64,000 nucleotides of DNA, taken from assembly GCA_016190665.1 (NCBI GenBank), contig JACPQD010000065.1, positions 19,341 through 83,340 on the forward strand, in the 5' to 3' direction. Made by a program: the position numbers and the translations under genes. Shown piece by piece: positions 42,623 through 51,543 of the stretch; within the stretch, counting starts at the first letter, position 1, and the number at the start of each line of letters is the position of its first letter. The DNA comes from Chloroflexota bacterium. GTDB lineage: Bacteria; Chloroflexota; Dehalococcoidia; JACPQD01. The notes under the pieces were generated by a model. That model was not told where the DNA came from. It made no database searches and saw only the letters and a list, made by a program, of their open reading frames with translations.

Positions 42623-45265
42623 ATGAGATTAAGGTTGCCTCAGTCCCCGCTGCATCCCACGAATACAACTCAGCAAGTCAAGGGTCGAGTTTTTGGTCTC
42701 AAGGGGTCTCAGACCGGTATCTTGGCCGTGGCAGCCATCGTGGGCATCCTGGCGGGCAACTTTGGCTATAACGCGCTGTTTCAAAGTCAAAAGGCTCCGG
42801 TGAGCGCTGTCCAACAAGTGAGTGTTGCCCGTGGCACCATTAGAGGTGTAGTCAGCACCACGGGGCAGGTGCAGGCCAACGCGATAGCCAATCTGACGTT
42901 TATAGCGGCGAGTGGGGACGCAAGAGGGAGAGTCGCCGAGATCTATGTAAGTGAGGGCGATGCGGTGAAAGCGGGGCAGCCGCTGGCCAAGCTGGATACG
43001 ACGCAGCTTGAGTTCCAACTGGCGCAGGCTCAAGCATCGTTGAATAGCGCCCAAGCGAGGCTGGATGCGCAGGTGGCGGGGAGCCGGGCGGAGGACATAT
43101 CCTCGGCGGAGGCGTCACTGGCCTCGGCCCAGGAACGGCTGGCGAACATGCTGGCCGGGTCGCGTACGGAGGAAATTGACGCGGCGAAGGCGGCTTTGGC
43201 CAGCGCCCAGGCCAAGCTAGACGAGCTTCGCGCTGGCGCGACTGCCGTTGATCTTCAAAGCGCGCAGACGGCAGTGGACAACGCCAACGCCACTCTGGTG
43301 AGCGCTCAGGCCAGGCTGAAGCAGCTGAAAGAGGGCGCGACGGCGGCCGATTTGCAGTCGGCGCGGAGCTCGGTGGAGAGCGCGAAGGCTAGCCTGCAGA
43401 GCGCTCAGGCCAAGCTGAAGCAACTGAAAGAGGGAGCCACTGCCGCCGATCTGCAGGCGGCGCAAACGACTGTGGACAATGCCAGGAGTAGCCTTCAGAC
43501 GGCTGAGGCCAAGCTGAAGCAGCTCAGGGAGGGTCCGACGGCGGCGGACCTGCTGTCGGCTCAGGCGACGGTGGACAAGGCGAAGGCTAGCCTGGCCAGC
43601 GCCGAGGCAAGCCTGAAGGAGCTGAAGGAGGGGCCTACCGCCTACGAGCTTGCCAGCGCACAAGCGAGCGTTGATTCGGCGAGATCGTCCCTGGTAAAGG
43701 CGCAGAATGACTTGAGCACTTTGATGAAAGGGCTGGACGAGAAAATAATAGTCAACATTCTGTCGCTCTATGATGCCTATAAAGAGGCGGAGGACAAGCT
43801 GCGCGCGGACATTGCGGCCAATGCGCCGCCCTTCCAGATTGCCGAGGATACGCGGCTTGTGCAGAGCAGATGGGGAGCGCTGAAATTGGCGGAGAATGAG
43901 CTGAGCGTGGTGAGGCCAAATGTGACCTACGACCAGTTGAAGGCGGGGCGGGCCGCCGTGGAGTCGGCGCGGAGCTCATTGAACAGCGCGGAGGCCAAGC
44001 TGAAAGAGCTCCAGTCTGGCGCCACGGCGGCCGAGCTCCAGTCAGCCGAGAGTGCGGTCCTCAACGCGAAGGCCACGCTGGAGACGGCGCAGGCGAATCT
44101 GAAGCAGCTGCAGGAGGGGCCCACGGCCTACGATCTTACTGCGGCGCAGTCTTCCATTGACACGGCTCGCGCCAACCTGAAGAGCGCCGAAGCGAAGCTG
44201 GAGCAGCTGAAGGCGGGGGCAACGGAGGCGGACCTTGCGGGCGCTCAAGCCTCAGTGGATTCGTCCCGGGCCAGTGTGAGTAGCGCGCAAGCGAAGCTGG
44301 ACCAGCTTATAGGGGGGCCCACCGAGGCTGACATCGTGGTGGCGCAATCATCGGTCGACTCAGCGCAGGCGAACCTGAAAAGCGCCCAAGCCAAACTGGC
44401 CGACCTGCGGGCTGGCCCGAAGGTGGCCGATCTGGTGTCCGGGGAGGCCGGTGTCAACCAGGCTACGTCTTCTGTGGCGGCGAAGGAGAGGCCCTACACC
44501 GAGCAGGATATAGCCATCCAGCAAGCGTCGATAGTGCAGGCGCAGAATGCCTTGAGCAAATCGAAGGCGCCCTACACTGAATATGATATCAGGATTACAC
44601 AAGCCAGCCTGGAGCAAGCCAGGATCAACCTTGAGATCGCGAAGATGAACCTGGAGTATGCCACGCTGGTGGCCCCCAATGACGGCGTGATTACCGCCGT
44701 CAATATACAGGTGGGCGTGACGGCGGGCGGCGGTCAGACGGTCTTCCAGTTGGTGGACGTCAGCAAGATGAAGATCGATGGGTTTATCGACGAGGTGGAT
44801 GTGGCCAAGCTGAATCTGGGGCAACCGGTGGATGTGACTTTCGAGGGACTTCAGGGCAGGGCCTTTAAGGCCGAGATCACCTACATTGCCCTTAACGCCA
44901 CCACCACTTCGGGGGTCACCAGCTACAAAGTGTCGATGGAGCTGAAGAACAAGGAGGGTGTGAGGCTGGGCATGACGGCCAACGCCGACATCGTGGTCGA
45001 GCAGCGGGACAACGTCCTCGTGGTGCCCAACCGGGCCATCAGCACCTCGGGTAGGAGCCGGGTGGTGCAGGTGGAGGTGAACGGCAAGCCTGAGCCGCGC
45101 GTGGTCCAGCTCGGTCTGAGCGATGGGCAGAACACCCAGATAACGAGGGGCCTGCAAGAGGGGGAGATCGTGCTGGTCCAAACCTCCACCCGGGCCGCTG
45201 CGCCTCGAGTGCCGCAGGCAGGTATCGGTGGCGTGGGCGGTATGGGAATGCCGCTTCCACGTTAG
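42623..45265 (+). CDS. MacA/HlyD-type adaptor with greatly expanded coiled coil
   Basis: 880 aa, about twice a normal adaptor. A TM anchor (about 32-52) is followed by the first biotinyl-lipoyl half (VSVARGTIRGVVSTTGQV to GDAVKAGQPLAKLDTTQLE, 66-130). About twelve 33-residue helical repeats of the type AQSSVDSAxANLKSAQAKL-xQL-xxGxTAADL fill roughly 130-640. The second lipoyl half (LEYATLVAPNDGVITAVNIQVG) and beta-barrel/membrane-proximal domains follow to the end. In diderms this hairpin reaches TolC. Here its extra length could span a thick wall. It is the first gene of an adaptor-ATPase-permease set. Confidence 0.9.
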   Translation: MRLRLPQSPLHPTNTTQQVKGRVFGLKGSQTGILAVAAIVGILAGNFGYNALFQSQKAPVSAVQQVSVARGTIRGVVSTTGQVQANAIANLTFIAASGDARGRVAEIYVSEGDAVKAGQPLAKLDTTQLEFQLAQAQASLNSAQARLDAQVAGSRAEDISSAEASLASAQERLANMLAGSRTEEIDAAKAALASAQAKLDELRAGATAVDLQSAQTAVDNANATLVSAQARLKQLKEGATAADLQSARSSVESAKASLQSAQAKLKQLKEGATAADLQAAQTTVDNARSSLQTAEAKLKQLREGPTAADLLSAQATVDKAKASLASAEASLKELKEGPTAYELASAQASVDSARSSLVKAQNDLSTLMKGLDEKIIVNILSLYDAYKEAEDKLRADIAANAPPFQIAEDTRLVQSRWGALKLAENELSVVRPNVTYDQLKAGRAAVESARSSLNSAEAKLKELQSGATAAELQSAESAVLNAKATLETAQANLKQLQEGPTAYDLTAAQSSIDTARANLKSAEAKLEQLKAGATEADLAGAQASVDSSRASVSSAQAKLDQLIGGPTEADIVVAQSSVDSAQANLKSAQAKLADLRAGPKVADLVSGEAGVNQATSSVAAKERPYTEQDIAIQQASIVQAQNALSKSKAPYTEYDIRITQASLEQARINLEIAKMNLEYATLVAPNDGVITAVNIQVGVTAGGGQTVFQLVDVSKMKIDGFIDEVDVAKLNLGQPVDVTFEGLQGRAFKAEITYIALNATTTSGVTSYKVSMELKNKEGVRLGMTANADIVVEQRDNVLVVPNRAISTSGRSRVVQVEVNGKPEPRVVQLGLSDGQNTQITRGLQEGEIVLVQTSTRAAAPRVPQAGIGGVGGMGMPLPR

Positions 45266-45274
45266 GATAGGACG

Positions 45275-46015
45275 ATGCCCGCGATGCTAGAGATAGAAGA
45301 CTTGGTGAAGACCTATCATATGGGCGATATCGAGGTGCGCGCGCTCCGCGGTGTGAGCCTTCAGATCAAAAAAGGGGATATGATCTCCATTGTCGGGCCC
45401 TCGGGGTCGGGAAAGTCCACCCTGATGAATATCATCGGCTGTCTCGATCAGCCCACCTCTGGTTCGTATCAACTGGACGGCGAGGAGGTAAGCAGGCTGG
45501 ACGACGATTCCCTGGCGGCGGTGCGCAACAGGAAGATAGGCTTCGTTTTCCAGAGTTTCAATTTGCTGCCCCGCACCACCGCCCTGGCCAACGTGGAGTT
45601 GCCCATGGTCTACTGTGGAGCACCCGACCGCCGCGAACGCGCCATCGCGGCCTTGACGCGGGTGGGCCTGGGGGACCGGCTCCACCATAAGCCTAACGAG
45701 CTCTCCGGCGGCCAGCAGCAGCGGGTGGCCATCGCCCGGGCTCTGGTCAACGAGCCCGCTATCATCCTGGCCGACGAGCCCACCGGCAACCTGGATACCC
45801 GGTCCAGCATCGAGATCATGCAAATCTTCCAGGCGCTTAACGCCGAGGGGATCACCGTGGTCTTCGTCACCCATGAGCGCGACATCGCCGAGCATACCAG
45901 GCGCATTATCCACATCAGGGATGGCAGGATCGACGAGGACGAGAGAGTGTCCAAACCAAGGATGGCGTCCGTGGAACTGGCCACGCCGGGCGCCGTTCCT
46001 GCAGCCGGATGCTAG
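45275..46015 (+). CDS. ABC transporter ATP-binding protein, MacB/LolD type
   Basis: 246 aa. Walker [11 protein letters not shown]-loop [22 protein letters not shown], signature [32 protein letters not shown] and H-loop [22 protein letters not shown] are complete. The closest group is LolD/MacB-type ATPases, which power FtsX-like permeases. It starts 10 bp after the adaptor and ends 26 bp before the permease, so the three form one tripartite export system. Confidence 0.97.
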   Translation: MPAMLEIEDLVKTYHMGDIEVRALRGVSLQIKKGDMISIVGPSGSGKSTLMNIIGCLDQPTSGSYQLDGEEVSRLDDDSLAAVRNRKIGFVFQSFNLLPRTTALANVELPMVYCGAPDRRERAIAALTRVGLGDRLHHKPNELSGGQQQRVAIARALVNEPAIILADEPTGNLDTRSSIEIMQIFQALNAEGITVVFVTHERDIAEHTRRIIHIRDGRIDEDERVSKPRMASVELATPGAVPAAGC

Positions 46016-46040
46016 TGTAGTACCCAGGAGGAAACCTGGT

Positions 46041-47291
46041 ATGCCTATTACTGAAGGTGTTTTCCTGGCCCTCAGGGGTCTGAGCGCGAACAAGCTGCGT
46101 TCCGCTCTGACGGTGCTGGGCATCGTTATCGGCATCACGGCGGTCATCGCCTTGATGTCCATCGGGCGAGGTGTGCAGGAGAGCGTCACTGCCCAATTTC
46201 AGGGCATGGGCACGAATCTTATCTTCGTGCGGCCAGGCAGCACCACTAGCGGTGGGGTGAGGTCGGCCTCCGGATCGAGTACGACGCTGACTCTTGAAGA
46301 CGCCGAGGCCCTGGTTGATGCTGATAGGGCCCCCGCGGTGCTGGCCGTGGCCCCGGAGAGGATGACTTTCGGTCAGGTAGTAGCCGGGCCTCAGAACATG
46401 AATACGCGAATAGTAGGTGTCACGCCGGACTACGAAACGGTTCGAAACTTCACCGTTGCCGATGGTGAGTTCGTTAACAACCAGCAAGTCCAGGGGCGCT
46501 CTACCGTCGCTTTGTTGGGAGCCAACGTGGCCACGACCTTGTTTGGCGACGTCAGTCCGGTCGGCCAGAACATCATGATCAATAAGCGACGCTTCCGCGT
46601 TATCGGCACGCTGGAGCGCAAGGGTGGCACCGGCTTCGGCAGCCAGGATGAGCAGATTTTCATCCCCATTACTACCCTTATGTACCGTTTGGACGCCCAG
46701 AGGACTGCCCGAGGCGGGCGGACCGTATCCTCTATTAACGTTCAGGCCGTGGACGAACAGTCTATCAACGAAGCTGTCGCCCAGATAGGCGTAATACTGC
46801 GGGAGCGTCACCGGATTACCCGCGAAGACGACTTCACGGTCATGACCCAGGAGGACACCCTGGCGGCTATGCAGCAGGTGACCGGGGTGATGACCCTGTT
46901 CCTGGGCGCCATCGCGGGCATATCGCTTCTGGTGGGCGGCATCGGCATCATGAACATCATGCTTGTCTCCGTGACGGAGCGCACCAGGGAGATCGGCATA
47001 AGAAAGGCGCTGGGCGCCAAGCGAAGGGACATCCTGACTCAATTCATGATTGAAGCCACCGTGTTGAGTGTCGTCGGTGGGGCGCTGGGCATCGTCTTTG
47101 GCGCCCTGGTGGCCAACGTCATACCCATGTTTATGAGCCAACAAGGGTCGACGCCGCTGAAGACAGTAGTATCGCCGGACATCGTCCTGTTCGCCTTCGG
47201 GGTATCGGCGGCCATCGGCCTCTTTTTCGGCATCTATCCTTCGAATCGCGCGGCGGGGCTGAATCCCATTGAGGCTCTCAGGTACGAATAA
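46041..47291 (+). CDS. ABC transporter permease, MacB/FtsX type (paralogue B)
   Basis: 416 aa from ATG 46041, with AGGAGG 9 bp upstream. An open frame extends further up but inside the ATPase gene. The layout is the same as paralogue A: TM1, the MacB periplasmic core and three C-terminal TMs with GAIAGISLLVGGIGIMNIML and TERTREIGIRKALGAK. Both copies have identical length and align without gaps across most of it. This one completes the adaptor/ATPase operon. The substrate is unknown; peptides, lipids or lipoproteins are usual for the family. Confidence 0.95.
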   Translation: MPITEGVFLALRGLSANKLRSALTVLGIVIGITAVIALMSIGRGVQESVTAQFQGMGTNLIFVRPGSTTSGGVRSASGSSTTLTLEDAEALVDADRAPAVLAVAPERMTFGQVVAGPQNMNTRIVGVTPDYETVRNFTVADGEFVNNQQVQGRSTVALLGANVATTLFGDVSPVGQNIMINKRRFRVIGTLERKGGTGFGSQDEQIFIPITTLMYRLDAQRTARGGRTVSSINVQAVDEQSINEAVAQIGVILRERHRITREDDFTVMTQEDTLAAMQQVTGVMTLFLGAIAGISLLVGGIGIMNIMLVSVTERTREIGIRKALGAKRRDILTQFMIEATVLSVVGGALGIVFGALVANVIPMFMSQQGSTPLKTVVSPDIVLFAFGVSAAIGLFFGIYPSNRAAGLNPIEALRYE

Positions 47292-47302
47292 GGAGTCCCG
47301 GC

Positions 47303-47494
47303 TTGCGCTATGTGCTGGCGCTCATAAAGGCGGGGGTGGCTGTTCTGATTACCTGGATCGTACTATTCCTGCCTATGGAGGGGATGAACCTGCAACTCGT
47401 GAGCACGATAAAGGTGGTTACCGCTTTCGCGTGCCTGGTTTACATTGGCAAGCTGCTGTACGATACGCTGTTTTACAACCGATACATCCCATAG
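47303..47494 (+). CDS. Small two-helix membrane protein
   Basis: 63 aa from a TTG start, with AAGGAG 7 bp before it. Two hydrophobic segments (about 5-25 and 36-55) are joined by MEGMNLQLVS. No family is recognised. It lies 11 bp after the permease and 15 bp before the DUF5666 gene, so it is co-transcribed with the export system and may be an accessory subunit. Confidence 0.6.
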   Translation: MRYVLALIKAGVAVLITWIVLFLPMEGMNLQLVSTIKVVTAFACLVYIGKLLYDTLFYNRYIP

Positions 47495-47509
47495 CAAACT
47501 GAGGAGGCA

Positions 47510-48034
47510 ATGCAGGTGAAGTCGGGTTTCGGAAAACTGGTCTTGGTGGTATTCGTCTTCGGCCTGGGGATAGGCGGCGCCTTCGGCGCCGGCACCGTCT
47601 GGGGGAGCATCAATGGCGCGGGCAAGACCACTACGTCGGGCGCAACAGCGCAGGCGAACGCAGGCGCGGGCGCCGGCCAAACGGGGGCGGCCTTCGGGGC
47701 TCAGGGCCGGGGCACCACCGGCACGATTGACAAAGTGGAGGGGAGTGTTCTCACCATCACGACTCAGCAGGGGCCGGCCAGGGTCAACATGGCGAAGGAT
47801 GCCACCATAACCGCTATGAAGCAGGTAGCTGCTGACGAACTGAAAGTGGGCGCGCGCATCCTGGTCACCGGTGACAAGCAGGGTGACGGATCGATTAACG
47901 CCACGGCGATACAGTTGATGCCCGAGCGCGCTGGTCGCGACGCGGCTGGCGCGGAGAGCGGCGCAGGCAGTGGGCGCACGGGAGGCGCAGGCGGAGCTGG
48001 CGGCTCCCGAACCAGACAGGGGTCAAACCCCTAG
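47510..48034 (+). CDS. Secreted or anchored DUF5666-like protein
   Basis: 174 aa. A hydrophobic N-terminus (FGKLVLVVFVFGLGIGGAFGAG) acts as signal or anchor, followed by a Gly/Ala/Thr-rich linker. A compact beta domain then reads TTGTIDKVEGSVLTITTQQGPARVNMAKDATITAMKQVAADELKVGARILVTGDKQGDGSINATAIQLMP, typical of DUF5666 (OB-like). A Gly/Arg-rich tail ends the protein. It is the last gene of the export operon, before a strong terminator. Confidence 0.8.
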   Translation: MQVKSGFGKLVLVVFVFGLGIGGAFGAGTVWGSINGAGKTTTSGATAQANAGAGAGQTGAAFGAQGRGTTGTIDKVEGSVLTITTQQGPARVNMAKDATITAMKQVAADELKVGARILVTGDKQGDGSINATAIQLMPERAGRDAAGAESGAGSGRTGGAGGAGGSRTRQGSNP

Positions 48035-48060
48035 CAGACTGACAATCCCTCCTTTCCAGA

Positions 48061-48098
48061 AAGAGGCTCGGAGCGCCACGGCGCTCCGAGCCTCTTTG
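48061..48098. terminator. Bidirectional intrinsic terminator
   Basis: AAAGAGGCTCGGAGCGC (48061-48077) pairs perfectly with GCGCTCCGAGCCTCTTT (48082-48098), a 17-bp stem with a 4-nt CACG loop and A/T ends on both sides. It lies between the convergent DUF5666 and cimA genes and can stop transcription from both. Confidence 0.9.
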
Positions 48099-48121
48099 AT
48101 CTCTTGTTCGCCCAGGTTTGG

Positions 48122-49714
48122 CTAGGAGTTATTGCCTTCTCCCGACCTCACCAGCAGCCAGTACTCCAGGCTGTCGGCCAGGGCAAGCCAGCTAGCTTCA
48201 ATTATGTTCGTTGAGCTGCCGACCGTCCGCCATTCGTGCTCACCGTCGCTGGACTCGATGAGGACGCGGACCTGCGCCTGCGTCCCCTCCGTTTCATCCA
48301 GGATGCGCACCTTATAGTCTATCAGCTTCACCACCGCCAGACTGGGGTAGAATTGTATCAGAGCTTTGCGCAGGGCCGCATCCAGGGCATTGACCGGGCC
48401 GTTCCCCTCCGCAGCCGTGTGTATTATCTCCTCGCCCACCTTGACCTTTACCGAGGCCTCCGATAGCAGCTCTTCGTCGCAGATTGTGGGCGCACGACGC
48501 CGCTTTTCGACAATGACGAAGAAATCCACCAGCTCGAAGGGCGCCTGGTAGTCAGTCTGCGCGCGGAGCACCAGCAGATCGAAGGAGGCCTCCGCGCCAT
48601 CGTATTGAAAGCCTCGATTCTCCAGGAACTTGATGCGCTCCAGCACCTTTCGGGCCTGCTCGCCTTCCAGGGAGACATCGATCCCCCGCTCTCTGGACTT
48701 GTAGATAATGTTGCTCTTGCCGGAAAGCTCCGAGACGAGGACCCGCTTGCGATTCCCCACCAGCGCCGGGTCGATGTGTTGATAGCTCTCCTCCGCCTTC
48801 ATCATGCCCGACACATGCAAGCCGGCCTTGTGGGCGAAGGCGCTGCCTCCCACATAAGGCATGTGAGGATTCAGGCTCATGTTTGCCAGCTCGCTGACGT
48901 AGCGCGATACTTCGCTCAGCCGTCCAAGCTGCTCGTCCGTCACGCAATCGATACCCATTTTGAGCTTAAGATTGGGTATGATGGAGCACAAGTTGGCATT
49001 GCCGCACCGCTCACCATAGCCGTTGATGCAGCCCTGCACCTGGACCGCGCCCGCCCGGACCGCCACCAGCGAATTGGCCACCGCCAGCTCCGCATCATTG
49101 TGGACGTGGATGCCCAGGGGCGCGCCGCAGGACTGCCTGGCCGCCGCCAGCGCCGTGGCCACCTCAGTGGGTAGAGCGCCGCCATTAGTATCGCACAGGA
49201 CCACGCAATCGGCGCCCGCCTCCGCCGCCGCCTTGAGAGTCTGCAAAGCATACTCCGGCTTGGCTTTGTAGCCATCAAAGAAATGCTCAGCGTCGTAGAA
49301 GACCCTCCGTCCCTTCCCCTTCAGATAGCGGATGGACTCCGCTATCATGTTCAGGTTCTCCTCCAGAGTGGTCTCCAGGAGGCGGGTGACGTGCAGGTCC
49401 CAGCTCTTGCCCACCAGGGTGACGACCCTGGTCCTGCCGTCGACCAGCGCCTGGAGATTGGGGTCCACTTCAACCTTGGTTTTAGGTCGGCGTGTGCTGC
49501 CGAAGGCCACCAGGACGGCATGAGACAGCGAAAGCCCGCGCGCCTTAACGAAGAACTCGGCATCCTTAGGGTTAGCGCCCGGCCAGCCGCCCTCGATGAA
49601 GTGCATGCCCAACTCGTCCAGCCTGCGGGCGATCTTGAGCTTGTCCTCCACAGAGAAGGAGATGCCCTCCATCTGGGCGCCGTCTCTAAGGGTGCAATCG
49701 TAGAGCTGAACCAA
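48122..49714 (-). CDS. cimA: (R)-citramalate synthase
   Basis: 530 aa. YDCTLRDGAQMEGISFSVEDKLKIARRLDELGMHFIEGGWPGANPKD is the CimA-type start (LeuA has a different substrate pocket), HVHNDAELAVANSL is the metal site, and a C-terminal LeuA-dimer/regulatory domain (from about 400) contains GNGPVNALDAALRKAL. It condenses pyruvate and acetyl-CoA to citramalate, the threonine-independent route to isoleucine. LeuC, LeuD and LeuB then complete the path to 2-oxobutanoate. It is the last gene of the ilv-leu block. Confidence 0.95.
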   Translation of the reverse strand: MVQLYDCTLRDGAQMEGISFSVEDKLKIARRLDELGMHFIEGGWPGANPKDAEFFVKARGLSLSHAVLVAFGSTRRPKTKVEVDPNLQALVDGRTRVVTLVGKSWDLHVTRLLETTLEENLNMIAESIRYLKGKGRRVFYDAEHFFDGYKAKPEYALQTLKAAAEAGADCVVLCDTNGGALPTEVATALAAARQSCGAPLGIHVHNDAELAVANSLVAVRAGAVQVQGCINGYGERCGNANLCSIIPNLKLKMGIDCVTDEQLGRLSEVSRYVSELANMSLNPHMPYVGGSAFAHKAGLHVSGMMKAEESYQHIDPALVGNRKRVLVSELSGKSNIIYKSRERGIDVSLEGEQARKVLERIKFLENRGFQYDGAEASFDLLVLRAQTDYQAPFELVDFFVIVEKRRRAPTICDEELLSEASVKVKVGEEIIHTAAEGNGPVNALDAALRKALIQFYPSLAVVKLIDYKVRILDETEGTQAQVRVLIESSDGEHEWRTVGSSTNIIEASWLALADSLEYWLLVRSGEGNNS

Positions 49715-49752
49715 GCTACTGCCTCACTGCTACGAAAATAGGAATTCTCACA

Positions 49753-49802
49753 TACCGCGCACTAAAGTACGCGGTATACCCTGTACTTCAGTGCGGGGTG
49801 TA
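49753..49802. repeat. Pair of REP palindromes between leuB and cimA
   Basis: TACCGCGCACT-AA-AGTACGCGGTA (49753-49776) is followed directly by a diverged, inverted copy (CCCTGTACTTCAGTGCGGGG, 49779-49798). They match the palindromes clustered around the transposase at 55744-56133, so this is a solo head-to-tail REP pair (BIME-like) about 5.6 kb away. Confidence 0.85.
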
Positions 49803-49815
49803 GAGAAGCGATTTG

Positions 49816-50922
49816 TTAGTGCCAGCCGGCATGAGGGATTCTGTCGGCGATAGCGTCGCCCATCTCTCTGGTCCCCAGTTTCTTGCAGCCTTCCTGCATA
49901 ATGTCATAAGTCCGGCAGCCATCGGCCAGCGCCGCATCCACCGCCTTCTCCACCGCGTCCGCTTCCCTGACCAGCCCCAGCGAGTAGCGGAGCATCATGG
50001 CGCTGCTCAGGACGGTAGCGATGGGATTAGCTTCGTTCTTGCCCGCGTGGCGCGGCGCGCTGCCGTGGATTGGCTCATAGAGGCCAAAGGTGGACACACC
50101 TGCCTTCGGCAGCCCGGCCAGGCTCGCGGAAGCCAACATCCCCATGGACCCCGAGAGCATGGAGGCCTCGTCGGTCAGGATATCGCCAAAAGTATTCTCC
50201 GTGACGATGACATCGAACTCGGCCGGCCCGCGCACCAACTGCATGGCGCAGTTGTCCACCAGCACGTGCCAGAGCTCGACATCCGGGTATTCGGAGGCCA
50301 TCTCCATGGCGATCTGCCGCCACAATCGCGAGGTCTCCAGGACATTGGCCTTATCCACCGAGGCGAGCTTCCTGCGGCGCGTGCGCGCCAGCTCGAAGCC
50401 CACGCGCAAGATGCGCCTTATCTCCTCCTCGGAATAGGACATGGTGTCGACCGCCCGCCAGCCTTTGGTGGTCTGCCAGCGACGCTTGGGCCTGCCGAAG
50501 TACAGTCCGCCGGTGAGCTCGCGTACGACGACCAGGTCCACGCCCTTCAGGACTTCGGGCTTTATGCTTGTGGAATCGACGAGGAAAGGCAGTACCTTCA
50601 CGGGGCGCAGGTTGGCGAACAGTCCCAGTCCCTTGCGCAGGGCCAACAGTCCGTCCTCCGGACGGACTTTGGCCGCCGGGTCGTCCCACTTGGGGCCGCC
50701 CACGGCGCCCAGCAGCACGGCCTGGGTCTTCTTACACATCTTGAGAGTCTCGGCGGTGAGCGCCAGTCCGGTCTCATCTATAGCCACTCCGCCCACCAGT
50801 CCGTAGTGGAGGGAGAAGTTGTGCCCGAATTTCTTGCCCACGGCTTGCAAGACCTTGACGGCCTCAGCCACCACCTCCGGACCGATGCCATCGCCAGGCA
50901 GGACTGCCAGCTCAAACTTCAC
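49816..50922 (-). CDS. leuB: 3-isopropylmalate dehydrogenase
   Basis: 368 aa. It starts [23 protein letters not shown] and contains [14 protein letters not shown] and the signature [26 protein letters not shown] with the metal-binding Asp residues. [23 protein letters not shown] binds NAD. It oxidatively decarboxylates 3-isopropylmalate and, with CimA, 3-methylmalate. It stands after leuD on the same strand, separated by 117 bp that contain GTCAGAC repeats. Confidence 0.97.
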   Translation of the reverse strand: MKFELAVLPGDGIGPEVVAEAVKVLQAVGKKFGHNFSLHYGLVGGVAIDETGLALTAETLKMCKKTQAVLLGAVGGPKWDDPAAKVRPEDGLLALRKGLGLFANLRPVKVLPFLVDSTSIKPEVLKGVDLVVVRELTGGLYFGRPKRRWQTTKGWRAVDTMSYSEEEIRRILRVGFELARTRRRKLASVDKANVLETSRLWRQIAMEMASEYPDVELWHVLVDNCAMQLVRGPAEFDVIVTENTFGDILTDEASMLSGSMGMLASASLAGLPKAGVSTFGLYEPIHGSAPRHAGKNEANPIATVLSSAMMLRYSLGLVREADAVEKAVDAALADGCRTYDIMQEGCKKLGTREMGDAIADRIPHAGWH

Positions 50923-50967
50923 TTATCTACCCTCCAAGTAGTCCAGCAGCACAGGCGCCAAGCCCGA

Positions 50968-51005
50968 CCTGTCAGACTAGTCAGACCTGTCAGACGCGTC
51001 AGACT
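50968..51005. repeat. GTCAGAC short tandem repeats
   Basis: Four GTCAGAC units at about 10-11 bp spacing (CTGTCAGACTAGTCAGACC, TGTCAGACGCGTCAGACTG) between leuD and leuB. They are related to the GTCGGAC units at 32174-32213. The spacing is close to one helical turn. Confidence 0.55.
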
Positions 51006-51039
51006 GCGCCCTTCCCCGACCCCCGACCCCTGACCGCTA

Positions 51040-51543
51040 TCAGGCCTTGCTCGCCGCCAGCCTCTTCTTCGTGTACTCTATGAGCCCGCCCGCTTCCATA
51101 AGCTCCAGCATGAAATCCGGATAGGGCTTGGCCCGAAAGGTCTTTCCCCTGGTCACATTCCTGATCTCGCCGGTGCTCAGCTCCACCTCCAGGACGTCGC
51201 CGGCATCCGTGCTATCCACCGCCTCGACGCTCTCCAGAATCGGCAGCCCGATATTGATGGCGTTGCGATAGAAGATGCGGGCAAAGCTCTTGGCGATGAC
51301 GCAACTCACGCCCGCTGCCTTTATGCAGAGCGGCGCGTGCTCCCGCGAGGAGCCACAGCCGAAATTCGTGTCCGCGACGATCATATCGCCCGGCTGGAGC
51401 TTCTTTAGAAAATTGGCGTCCAGGTCCTCCAGACAGTGTTTGGCCAGCTCCGCCGGGTCCGAAAGATTCAGATAGCGCGCCGGAATGATAACGTCGGTAT
51501 CGACGTTGGCGCCGTATTTGTGGGCCTTGCCTTTGAGCATCAT
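51040..51543 (-). CDS. leuD: 3-isopropylmalate dehydratase small subunit
   Basis: 167 aa, the short LeuD form. It has [21 protein letters not shown], then the swivelling-domain signature [46 protein letters not shown]. It forms the heterodimer with LeuC that isomerises 2- to 3-isopropylmalate (and citramalate to 3-methylmalate). Its start overlaps the leuC stop by 4 nt, giving a coupled 1:1 synthesis. Confidence 0.97.
   Translation of the reverse strand: MMLKGKAHKYGANVDTDVIIPARYLNLSDPAELAKHCLEDLDANFLKKLQPGDMIVADTNFGCGSSREHAPLCIKAAGVSCVIAKSFARIFYRNAINIGLPILESVEAVDSTDAGDVLEVELSTGEIRNVTRGKTFRAKPYPDFMLELMEAGGLIEYTKKRLAASKA

Noticed and set aside
43080..44440. Non-coding DNA tandem repeat
   Set aside because: The roughly 99-bp periodicity is fully explained by 33-residue coiled-coil repeats in the adaptor protein, with codon-position drift typical of coding sequence.
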